Source: an uncultured Clostridia bacterium
Lineage (GTDB): Bacteria; Bacillota; Clostridia; Christensenellales; UBA1242
Assembly (NCBI GenBank): GCA_948434855.1
Contig: CAOJFR010000039.1
Location: 1-8,074 of the forward strand
Length of the DNA stretch: 8,074 nt
Reading direction: 5' to 3'
In this document: positions 1 to 5,636 of the stretch, in pieces
Layout: each line of letters opens with the position of its first letter
Position numbering within the stretch: the stretch's first letter is position 1
The notes under the pieces: model-generated
What the model was told of the DNA's origin: nothing
Database searches by the model: none
What the model saw: only the letters and a program-made list of their open reading frames with translations
Position numbers and translations under genes: made by a program

Positions 1-1030
1 TTGTTAATGTTGCTGTCTTTGCAATAACATCTCTGATATATTCTATATTGCCCTCAAATTTAAGCAGTTCTGGGAAATCTCCACCATCTGGAAACAAACA
101 CTTCCAATTTTTGCCTTCATACTTTTCAAGCAATTCTGCCGCCTTTTTTAAATGTCCACACTCTTCTTTATATAATTCACCATAAAGCTCTTTAATGTCT
201 TTGTCGGTTTCATCCATATAGCACGAATAATATAGATAGCACTCTGTGTATTCATGCATGACCCAACCCTCTAGCCATGTGCAATTTGTGTCTAACAAGC
301 TTCCATATTCTGTGACATGCTGCTCTTCTATCATGGCTACTTCACTATAAAGTTTTCTGCCAAGCTCGCTTTTGTGAAGATTTGCAACATTCATATAATA
401 GTTCATGGTTTGCTGCTCTGCCGCAGTTATTATGTTTGTTGTGAGCCTTGTGAATGGATCAGCCATTAAATTGCAAATAAACTTATTTATGCTGTCATAT
501 GGATGCCTATGCTCTGCTATGGTTGGTCTTGCTGGCATTACCTCTGTGTATTTGCCAACGATATCTTTTGATGATTTGCCCTCTTCCATCTCTAGCAAAT
601 TTGAAAACCTATATAAATGGTCAAAGTCTTCTAAGAGTGCAAAATTTAATGCATTTTTCACATTTTCGTCTTTTGTATGCCTTGCTAATATTGCAGTTAA
701 GTCTACCGCAAGTTGCTCATATGAAATGGTTGTTTCAAGATCAGTTTCATCTATCGGACGAAGTGATGAAATTATTTTTTGTTGCTGTTGTTCATGTCTT
801 CTGACTGCAGCGACCTCTCGCCTTATATCATTATTGTTGCAATGTCTGCTAAACTGATGCAAAAACCAGTTACTTTCAAACTCTGTGCCATTCATGAGAA
901 TTACCCTGACCTTTGTGTATGGGTCTGCAGTATCCTTATTATATGGCTTGGAATTTAAACACTTTAGTTCTTTATATGTGCCGTCTACCAAGACAGCACT
1001 CTCTTCTTTAAATGGATTAACTTTTTTCAT
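1..1030 (-). CDS. Ferritin-like (rubrerythrin-type) diiron protein, C-terminus cut by window edge
   Basis: An open frame runs from the ATG at 1028-1030 to the left edge with no stop, giving 343 residues and an unknown remainder. The start has a strong ribosome site, AAGGAG at 1038-1043, 7 nt upstream. No signal peptide or membrane segment is visible, so a cytoplasmic protein is likely. The helical part carries carboxylate/histidine pairs typical of four-helix diiron bundles: E105 with D135xxH138, E205 with E235xxH238, and E260/E263 with E290xxH293. The 25-30 residue spacing within each pair resembles rubrerythrin and ferritin. A conserved-looking EHRHP segment lies at 173-177 between the first and second pairs. 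The first 95 residues match nothing I recognise. The family assignment rests on motif pattern only; roles in iron or peroxide handling are inferred. Residues 205-293 alone could form one complete bundle. Confidence 0.7.
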   Translation of the reverse strand, partial: MKKVNPFKEESAVLVDGTYKELKCLNSKPYNKDTADPYTKVRVILMNGTEFESNWFLHQFSRHCNNNDIRREVAAVRRHEQQQQKIISSLRPIDETDLETTISYEQLAVDLTAILARHTKDENVKNALNFALLEDFDHLYRFSNLLEMEEGKSSKDIVGKYTEVMPARPTIAEHRHPYDSINKFICNLMADPFTRLTTNIITAAEQQTMNYYMNVANLHKSELGRKLYSEVAMIEEQHVTEYGSLLDTNCTWLEGWVMHEYTECYLYYSCYMDETDKDIKELYGELYKEECGHLKKAAELLEKYEGKNWKCLFPDGGDFPELLKFEGNIEYIRDVIAKTATLT

Positions 1031-1054
1031 TTTATTTCTCCTTAAATATAATGC

Positions 1055-1069
1055 TTTTCAAAATGAAAA
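1055..1069. repeat. 15-bp palindrome upstream of the ferritin-like gene
   Basis: TTTTCA-AAA-TGAAAA is a perfect 6-3-6 inverted repeat, 12 nt upstream of the AAGGAG ribosome site of the ferritin-like gene. It could be a repressor operator or a small hairpin in the leader. It is not a recognisable PerR or Fur box. In DNA this AT-rich such a palindrome can arise by chance, so its function is uncertain. Confidence 0.3.
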
Positions 1070-1091
1070 TAGTTATTCAAAAAAATAAAAA

Positions 1092-1111
1092 AAACACCTA
1101 ATTTGGTGTTT
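1092..1111 (-). terminator. Rho-independent terminator of the DUF308-YgjV operon
   Basis: AAACACC and GGTGTTT pair across a six-base loop. On the minus strand the stem is followed by a run of T broken only by a single A (1081-1091). The stem overlaps the last codons and TAG stop (1098-1100) of the YgjV-family gene. It separates that operon from the ferritin-like gene downstream, which therefore probably has its own promoter. Confidence 0.75.
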
Positions 1112-1730
1112 CTTCAATTAAATTTTCAGTGTTTTTGACTTCGTTTTGCGAAATATTTTCTATATCTTCTTTTCCTTTATTTTGTGGAAGGCTTTTGCCA
1201 TGGGTGTAGAATCTTATTACTGAAACTATTGCAACAATTAAAAGCACGCTCTCAAAAATTACACCAAATATTGAATGACACATAATGTTGTATGTTACCC
1301 CAATAATTTCTATTGGAACGATTGCCCATCTATATAACTTTATGCTTGTTTGCCAAACTGCGAGGGTATATAGCACTGTGGCAACTAGTGGCAAAATGCT
1401 ATACCATTTATTAAATGTATATATTTCTCCAGCGACTAATAATGCCAAACAAACGATTAATGAAATTAATGTATATTTCTTTTTAACCTTTAATTTATCA
1501 TTTATAAAGAACCATATTGCACGAACTATTCCTATGAAATTTAGTACCGCTCCGCTATATTCTTTTAAAAATAAATATTGAAGGCCATAGAAAACTGAAT
1601 TGAGCAATGCAAAGACTAGGATGAGCAGACGGTTTTTTGTGCAGCATGAAAGTGCCAGCGACAGCACGGCAACAAATACGCAAACCTGCGACATTATAAA
1701 TTCAAAATTCCAAGTAATATCAAACCACAT
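1098..1730 (-). CDS. YgjV-family (Imp-YgjV) inner membrane protein
   Basis: This is a 210-residue polytopic membrane protein. Hydrophobic helices fill about residues 13-175. The pattern near residues 44-75 (a Phe-Tyr-Gly-Leu-Gln stretch, then Asn-Phe-Ile-Gly and Arg-Ala-Ile-Trp) fits the YgjV family (Pfam Imp-YgjV), whose function is unknown. The last 30 or so residues form a charged, Glu/Asn-rich tail that is probably cytoplasmic and is longer than I expect for the family. The ATG at 1728-1730 has AAGGG 5 nt upstream (1736-1740), favouring it over the in-frame Met13. It lies 14 nt downstream of the DUF308 gene, so the two are very likely cotranscribed, and it ends inside the terminator at 1092-1111. 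Family call from sequence pattern; no substrate can be inferred. Confidence 0.8.
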   Translation of the reverse strand: MWFDITWNFEFIMSQVCVFVAVLSLALSCCTKNRLLILVFALLNSVFYGLQYLFLKEYSGAVLNFIGIVRAIWFFINDKLKVKKKYTLISLIVCLALLVAGEIYTFNKWYSILPLVATVLYTLAVWQTSIKLYRWAIVPIEIIGVTYNIMCHSIFGVIFESVLLIVAIVSVIRFYTHGKSLPQNKGKEDIENISQNEVKNTENLIEETPN

Positions 1731-1744
1731 AAAAGCCCTTTAGT

Positions 1745-2329
1745 TTATTTAACCTCTCCATCAATTTCTATTGTTTGGTTTTCTGCTACTGCATCACTTT
1801 TTTCTTGTCTATGAAGTGCAAAAGCTATAACCAAACTGATTATTCCACTTAAAATTAAGCTTGCACCAAGCAATATTATTATTGCACTTTGAACAATTTT
1901 TGTGTTGCACAATATTGCAATTAATAGCCCAAGCACTGATACAACAATTCCGAAAATTAAGTCTATCCACCAATCTGACTTGCCAAGTTTTTGTAAACCC
2001 ACTGCAGAAATTATTCTTTTTATTCCAAATATTAAAATTATTAGCCCTAGCACCAATATAAACATATTTGACACAATGTCTATTAAAAAGCCTGCAACGA
2101 TTAGCACTACACTTTCAAAAAGCATGAATGGGTCTTTTAAAAATTTTGGAGAAAAGCAGTATCCGAAAAGATTTATTAAACCAAATAAAATTAAGAAACT
2201 TGCCACAACAACCTCTAGCACACCTAAAAATTTTTGCGGCATTGCACATAATAAAATGCCAAATATGATTAGGCATGAATTGAATATTATGGTTTTTAAA
2301 TTCTTATTCCAAAATGCAGAATTTTTCAT
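1745..2329 (-). CDS. HdeD/DUF308-family membrane protein
   Basis: This 194-residue protein has about six membrane helices arranged as hairpins, with Gly-rich segments of the form I-L-x-G-L-I, as in DUF308/HdeD proteins. Family members are associated with acid or envelope stress in E. coli; a role here is only inferred. The C-terminus is a short acidic tail. The frame is open back to a GTG at 2348-2350, but that codon lies 2 nt from the -10 box of a strong promoter and would not be on the mRNA. The ATG at 2327-2329, preceded by GGAG at 2341-2344 with an 11-nt gap, is therefore the better start. First gene of a two-gene operon with the YgjV-family protein 14 nt downstream. Confidence 0.82.
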   Translation of the reverse strand: MKNSAFWNKNLKTIIFNSCLIIFGILLCAMPQKFLGVLEVVVASFLILFGLINLFGYCFSPKFLKDPFMLFESVVLIVAGFLIDIVSNMFILVLGLIILIFGIKRIISAVGLQKLGKSDWWIDLIFGIVVSVLGLLIAILCNTKIVQSAIIILLGASLILSGIISLVIAFALHRQEKSDAVAENQTIEIDGEVK

Positions 2330-2351
2330 TTGATGACTGTCTCCATTCACA

Positions 2352-2380
2352 ATTATATATTAAATACCATTTTCTGACAA
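2352..2380 (-). promoter_or_regulatory. Sigma-A-type promoter of the DUF308-YgjV operon
   Basis: On the minus strand, TTGTCA (2375-2380) is followed by a 17-nt spacer and a perfect TATAAT (2352-2357). The predicted transcript start is near 2345, leaving a leader of only about 17 nt that begins at the GGAG ribosome site. This position decides the start codon of the DUF308 gene. Confidence 0.8.
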
Positions 2381-2411
2381 ATATTTTATTAATATTTTTT
2401 TAGTTCTTTTG

Positions 2412-2440
2412 TGGACAAACCTTTGCAATGGGTGTAAACT
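2412..2440 (+). promoter_or_regulatory. Candidate promoter of the CoaE-like gene
   Basis: TGGACA (2412-2417) is separated by exactly 17 nt from TAAACT (2435-2440). The same -10 hexamer occurs in the candidate promoter of the reductase gene at 4138-4166. With a normal -10 to +1 distance, transcription would begin at about 2447, the A of the ATG, predicting a leaderless mRNA. The match is moderate (5/6 and 4/6). Confidence 0.5.
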
Positions 2441-2446
2441 TATGCT

Positions 2447-3025
2447 ATGAAAATTATTGTTATCACTGGCAAAAGCGGTTCTGGCAAAAGCCTTGTTGCT
2501 AAACTTTTGTCTGAAAAACTTAACTCTAGGGCACTTTCACTTGATGAAGTTTCTCACCTTTCTCTTGAAAATGAGGATATTAAAGCTAAACTTTTTGAAC
2601 GTTTTGGTAAGGAAATTTTTGATGGTGAAAACATTGACCGAAAAAAACTTGGTGAGATTGTTTTTAATAATCAAAACGAACTAGAATTTGTTAACAATCT
2701 ATCTTGGAAATTTATTGATGAGTGGGTTGATAAATTTCTTGAAAGCCACTCACATGAGAGGTTTATTATTTTAGAATATGCACTAATCACAAAAATGAAA
2801 TATTTTCTTTTGGCAGATTATAAAATTTTAGTTAACAGCGACCAAGCATTTAGGTTTAAGAGGCTTTCTGTTAGAGATTGTGTTTCAGAAAAATATTTGC
2901 TTTTAAGAGAAAAAAATTCACTCTCGTTTAGTGAAAATGAATTTGACTTTGTTATTGAAAATAATAAGACTATTAACAAACTCTGTTTGGAAGTTGAAAA
3001 TATTGCAAAAAAAATACAAATATAA
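2447..3025 (+). CDS. coaE: Dephospho-CoA kinase-like protein (CoaE family, divergent)
   Basis: CoaE phosphorylates the ribose 3'-OH of dephospho-CoA, the last step of coenzyme A synthesis, in the cytoplasm. The 192-residue length suits the family (about 200). Visible features are a P-loop, GKSGSGKS, at residues 8-15; Asp33 where CoaE has its substrate-binding acid; the diagnostic FGKEIF...IDRKKLGEIVF block at about 53-73; a lid-like segment with R136, R139 and R143; and FDFVIENN at 166-173 for the usual aDxVIxNxG. The canonical D-x-P-L-L-F-E motif is replaced around residues 108-113 by a segment without Pro or Asp. The start is fixed by the P-loop. No good ribosome site precedes it (only GGGTG at 2430-2434, 12 nt away). 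A diverged P-loop kinase acting on another substrate is the alternative. Confidence 0.75.
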   Translation: MKIIVITGKSGSGKSLVAKLLSEKLNSRALSLDEVSHLSLENEDIKAKLFERFGKEIFDGENIDRKKLGEIVFNNQNELEFVNNLSWKFIDEWVDKFLESHSHERFIILEYALITKMKYFLLADYKILVNSDQAFRFKRLSVRDCVSEKYLLLREKNSLSFSENEFDFVIENNKTINKLCLEVENIAKKIQI

Positions 3026-3068
3026 CCTCACTTTTGTTTTTAAGACGAAACTGATTTTATATTTGTAT
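3014..3068. terminator. Candidate bidirectional terminator between convergent genes
   Basis: A 12-bp perfect inverted repeat (3014-3025 with 3057-3068) encloses a 31-nt loop and overlaps the TAA stop of the CoaE-like gene. On the minus strand the stem is followed by eight consecutive T; on the plus strand by a broken T tract. The stem is almost all A/T and the loop is long, so efficiency is uncertain, but nothing better separates the two convergent genes. Confidence 0.45.
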
Positions 3069-3087
3069 ATTTTTATTATATGCAGTG

Positions 3088-4059
3088 CTATTTAATATTA
3101 TGCACAGAAAAACTAAAAATTTCTTTTGTTTTTCTTCTGGTAAAAATTCTATATTTTTTTGCCGCACTTTCAAACAATACAAAAACCCTTTCTGAATATG
3201 CTTCTATTTCTTCACTCATTGATGGCAAAACATATTTATGAATAAGTTTTTCTCTTGTTAAAATGTATAGTGGAATTTTTTTATTTCCGAAATATGTATG
3301 GGAATCTTCTGGTTTATTTAACACATTTTCATAAACAGAAAGCGACGACTTTGAAATGCCATAAGATGTGGAAACATAAAGCTTGTTTCCAAAAACACAA
3401 ATTCCCTGAACCATATCTGGAACAGAAAGTGCTTTTTCTGGAACCAACTTTTCAACTCCTCCAAGATTTTGTGATGAAATTTTAAAGCCATAACACATTG
3501 CATGATTATGAATTTTGTTATTTATTTTTATATGGTGAGCAATATTTGTATTGAATTTTCCAAGCTTATAAAACTCGCCTATCCAAAGAAGTCCTGAGTG
3601 CACAAAACAAAAATCTGAACCATTTTGTGACATAAAACTATCAAAAACACTAACGCTTCCCTCATTTTTTGCGTTTTTTATATCTTCTATCTTAAGCCTT
3701 AAGACCTCGCCCTCTGAAGAAATCCAAACATCTGCTCCAAAGCTTGTTATTCCACCAAAGTGCGAAGATAACTTTTTATAATCTTGTTTTACATAAACAA
3801 ACTTTATTAATTTTTTAGTTTCTGCATCTATCACACATATTCTAGAGGCTGACTTGTGATTGCCCATATAGCCAGACATTAAAAAACAGTTTAATGATTT
3901 TGCATAACAAAAACCCTGTGGAACAAAGCCATCTGACAAACCAAAAATTTCAAATTCTTCTTTAGCTTTTTTTAAATCACACTTGCCTTCACTGAAATAA
4001 TAAGCAAGTATGACCACAACCAAAAAACCTATTGCAATTAATCCATATATCATAAGCAT
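3088..4059 (-). CDS. Membrane-anchored beta-propeller-like protein, function unknown
   Basis: This 323-residue protein begins with an uncleaved-looking signal anchor (hydrophobic residues about 3-22); there is no lipobox, so the bulk is predicted to lie outside the cell. The rest is beta-rich with spaced Gly/aromatic motifs reminiscent of propeller blades: VPQGFC (46-51), SRICVIDAETKKL (72-84), HFGGITSFGADVWIS (100-114), and PDMVQG plus LYVSTSYG further on. Such motifs occur in lactonase- or YncE-like propellers, but I do not recognise a named family and no catalytic residues can be assigned. An HH/HNH-rich stretch lies near 175-190. Neither the ATG at 4057-4059 nor the in-frame one at 4051-4053 has a ribosome site, so the start is uncertain by two residues. 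The gene stands alone, convergent with the CoaE-like gene and divergent from the reductase. Confidence 0.7.
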   Translation of the reverse strand: MLMIYGLIAIGFLVVVILAYYFSEGKCDLKKAKEEFEIFGLSDGFVPQGFCYAKSLNCFLMSGYMGNHKSASRICVIDAETKKLIKFVYVKQDYKKLSSHFGGITSFGADVWISSEGEVLRLKIEDIKNAKNEGSVSVFDSFMSQNGSDFCFVHSGLLWIGEFYKLGKFNTNIAHHIKINNKIHNHAMCYGFKISSQNLGGVEKLVPEKALSVPDMVQGICVFGNKLYVSTSYGISKSSLSVYENVLNKPEDSHTYFGNKKIPLYILTREKLIHKYVLPSMSEEIEAYSERVFVLFESAAKKYRIFTRRKTKEIFSFSVHNIK

Positions 4060-4121
4060 ATAATATCACAATATAATTTTATTGCCTAATATATGATATA
4101 TTTAATTATTTTATTTTTAAA

Positions 4122-4135
4122 AATTATATATAATT
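4122..4135. promoter_or_regulatory. 14-bp AT palindrome carrying TATAAT on both strands
   Basis: AATTATATATAATT is a perfect palindrome in the divergent region between the propeller-like gene and the reductase. It contains TATAAT on the minus strand (4123-4128) and on the plus strand (4129-4134). The minus copy is a plausible -10 box for the propeller-like gene, although no good -35 lies 17 nt upstream. For the reductase, the pair at 4138-4166 is stronger. Confidence 0.35.
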
Positions 4136-4137
4136 GT

Positions 4138-4166
4138 TTGAAATTTTATTTTAAATTGTCTAAACT
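4138..4166 (+). promoter_or_regulatory. Candidate sigma-A promoter of the reductase gene
   Basis: TTGAAA (4138-4143) and TAAACT (4161-4166) are separated by exactly 17 nt, directly downstream of an AT-rich tract that could act as an UP element. The predicted start near 4173 gives a leader of about 26 nt containing GAGG at 4187-4190. It excludes an ATG at 4169-4171 as the start codon. Confidence 0.6.
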
Positions 4167-4198
4167 AAATGTATACACATTTTTGTGAGGCAAAACTT

Positions 4199-4933
4199 AT
4201 GATTAGAAAAACTGTTATTATTACCGGCGGATTTGGCGACATTGGCAAGGCTATTGCTGAAAAATTTGCAAGCAATGGTTATAACATTGCCATGACCTTT
4301 TTGAATTCTTTTGATAATGATTTTATTGTTAAACTTAAGGGTTTTGGCGTTGATGTTTTGGCTCTTAGATGCGACCAAACTAGCGAAAGCGAAATTATTA
4401 ACTTTATTAATACTGCTACACATGAATTTGAATATATTGATGCTATTGTTTGCAATGCTGGAAAAGCAGAACCAGAAGAACTGCTTGCGGAAAAATCTAC
4501 TGGGCTTATTGATGAAATTTTGTCAGTTAATTTGCGTGGAACAATTATTTTTAACAGAGAAATTTCAAAATATTTTCTTGCACAAAAACATGGCTCTATT
4601 GTTAACATTTCTTCAATTTATGGCGAGACTGGCGGAAGTTTAGAAAGCGTTTATTCGGCTTGCAAGGGCGGCATTAACGCTCTTACAAAATCACTTGCAA
4701 CAGAACTTGCACCAAACATTAGGGTGAACGCTGTGGCACCTGGGATTATTAACACTAAAATGAATAATGACATTTCTAAAGAAGCCATAATTTATGCAAA
4801 AAACCAAACTCCACTAGCAAGACTTGGAGAACCACAAGATGTGGCGAATGCCGTTTGGTTTTTATGTAATGAGGAGAGCTCTTATATTTCTGGGGAGATT
4901 TTGACAGTCTCTGGTGGCGCACTTAGGCTTTAA
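4199..4933 (+). CDS. FabG-type short-chain dehydrogenase/reductase; possible EF-P 5-aminopentanone reductase (YmfI-like)
   Basis: This 244-residue protein is a classical SDR, an NAD(P)H-dependent ketone reductase. Visible are the cofactor loop T9-GGFGDI-G16, CNAG at 85-88, and a complete catalytic tetrad N111, S139, Y152 and K156 (YSACK), followed by a PG motif and a C-terminal SGG block. Residue positions almost coincide with E. coli FabG. The ATG at 4199-4201 has GAGG 8 nt upstream and the usual SDR N-terminus; an in-frame ATG 30 nt earlier would precede the transcript. The gene is not next to other fatty-acid genes. The ISSIYG...GGSLESVYSACKGG region and a TKMN motif resemble, from memory, the reductase that processes the modified lysine of EF-P in Bacillota, so the substrate could be 3-oxoacyl-ACP or 5-aminopentanonyl-EF-P. 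Codons are T-ended, unlike the minus-strand neighbours. Confidence 0.87.
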   Translation: MIRKTVIITGGFGDIGKAIAEKFASNGYNIAMTFLNSFDNDFIVKLKGFGVDVLALRCDQTSESEIINFINTATHEFEYIDAIVCNAGKAEPEELLAEKSTGLIDEILSVNLRGTIIFNREISKYFLAQKHGSIVNISSIYGETGGSLESVYSACKGGINALTKSLATELAPNIRVNAVAPGIINTKMNNDISKEAIIYAKNQTPLARLGEPQDVANAVWFLCNEESSYISGEILTVSGGALRL

Positions 4934-4963
4934 AAAAACACTAACAAATTTGTTAGTGTTTTT
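4934..4963. terminator. Bidirectional Rho-independent terminator
   Basis: A perfect 30-bp palindrome (15-bp arms centred at 4948/4949, core AACACTAACAAA) begins one base after the TAA of the reductase gene. T tracts follow it on both strands. The TAA of the convergent membrane-protein gene (4962-4964) lies inside it, so one palindrome ends both genes. Confidence 0.88.
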
Positions 4964-5507
4964 ATTTTGTGAAAAATGCAAGTTTTTCATCAACTTTATC
5001 TTGAACTTCTATAAACTCTTCAACAATACTTGCAGCCACTTTTGTGTCTAGTGCCAAAAATTTTTCAACATTTAAATTTTTCTTTCTAATGAAATCATCA
5101 AAGGATGATTCACAAACTATGATTTTAAAAAATAATCTTAAATCTCCCTCAAAACAAATCCACTCTTTGTTTTTGTTGGATATGCTTTTCCAGAGAGCAA
5201 TTAAGCCACTAAGCGTTATTACTGAACCAAAAATTTCCATTAAATTGCCAGCACTGATTTCTTCCTTTTTGGCTTCTTGCAAATAAGAAGTTTCATTTTC
5301 TGGAACTTTTGGTTTGGATGTTAAGTCTACTGTAACGCCACCTGCAATTAAAGAAAGCCCTAGCATTAACGAAGCAAAGGAATATAACACCTTTGGAAAA
5401 TGCTTTCTATATTCTGCTTTTGCCTGCTTTAACCTTACAAGTGAATTGTTGGTTACATATTTTAAATATCCTCGCTCTTGCCCATTATATAGCAATTTTT
5501 CTTTCAT
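4962..5507 (-). CDS. Two-helix membrane protein of unknown function
   Basis: I do not recognise this 181-residue protein. A basic N-terminal segment (about 1-38, rich in Lys and Arg) leads into a hydrophobic helix at about 40-60. An acidic linker follows (about 61-87, with an ENETS...KKEE run), then a second helix at about 88-107, then a soluble C-terminal domain of about 75 residues with a W-I-C-F-E-G-D-L sequence and acidic helices. By the positive-inside rule, both termini should be cytoplasmic with the acidic linker outside. AGAGG at 5514-5518 lies 6 nt upstream of the ATG, supporting the start. A consensus promoter sits close upstream, so the gene is probably well transcribed on its own. 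No enzymatic motif is apparent. Confidence 0.72.
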   Translation of the reverse strand: MKEKLLYNGQERGYLKYVTNNSLVRLKQAKAEYRKHFPKVLYSFASLMLGLSLIAGGVTVDLTSKPKVPENETSYLQEAKKEEISAGNLMEIFGSVITLSGLIALWKSISNKNKEWICFEGDLRLFFKIIVCESSFDDFIRKKNLNVEKFLALDTKVAASIVEEFIEVQDKVDEKLAFFTK

Positions 5508-5529
5508 TTATTACCTCTAACAAAAAATT

Positions 5530-5558
5530 ATTATACTATTATCTTATGAAAATGTCAA
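5530..5558 (-). promoter_or_regulatory. Perfect consensus sigma-A promoter
   Basis: On the minus strand, TTGACA (5553-5558), a 17-nt spacer and TATAAT (5530-5535) match the sigma-70/sigma-A consensus at all 12 positions. The predicted transcript start is near 5523, giving a short leader with AGAGG at 5514-5518. It drives the two-helix membrane protein gene. Confidence 0.88.
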
Positions 5559-5578
5559 TTAAAATAGCTTTTTTCACT

Positions 5579-5597
5579 AGACCCTTTATGTGGGTTT
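5579..5597. repeat. Short inverted repeat in the divergent promoter region
   Basis: AGACCC (5579-5584) can pair with GGGTTT (5592-5597) across a 7-nt loop, with one G-T wobble. It lies between the promoter of the membrane-protein gene and the candidate -10 of the Nudix gene. It may be an operator or an incidental hairpin. The G/C triplets stand out in otherwise AT-rich DNA. Confidence 0.3.
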
Positions 5598-5598
5598 G

Positions 5599-5607
5599 TG
5601 TTATATT
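5599..5607 (+). promoter_or_regulatory. Candidate extended -10 promoter of the Nudix gene
   Basis: TGTTATATT fits an extended -10 element (TGn followed by TATATT), about 20 nt before the ribosome site GGAG at 5628-5631. No convincing -35 hexamer lies 17 nt upstream, which is compatible with an extended -10 promoter but leaves the call tentative. Confidence 0.4.
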
Positions 5608-5636
5608 TTGATTGTTAAATTTTTATTGGAGATTTT

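Noticed and set aside
405..857. 150-residue plus-strand open frame
   Set aside because: It is antisense to the ferritin-like gene, has no ribosome site, and its Ser/Leu/Val-rich product has no recognisable pattern, whereas the minus frame has clear metal-site motifs.
1031..1097. TATATT at 1045-1050 on the minus strand as the -10 box of the ferritin-like gene
   Set aside because: It would start transcription inside the AAGGAG ribosome site, and no -35 hexamer is correctly placed.
1902..2333. 143-residue plus-strand open frame
   Set aside because: It is antisense to the DUF308 gene. The Lys/Asn/Ile-rich product is a typical shadow of a hydrophobic membrane-protein gene.
4169..4198. Ten-residue N-terminal extension of the reductase from an upstream ATG
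   Set aside because: The ATG lies just before the predicted transcript start, has no ribosome site, and the extension is absent from typical SDR proteins; the ATG at 4199 has GAGG 8 nt upstream.
5393..5611. 72-residue plus-strand open frame with a hydrophobic N-terminal half
   Set aside because: It lies mostly antisense to the N-terminal part of the two-helix membrane gene, crosses that gene's promoter and lacks a ribosome site.
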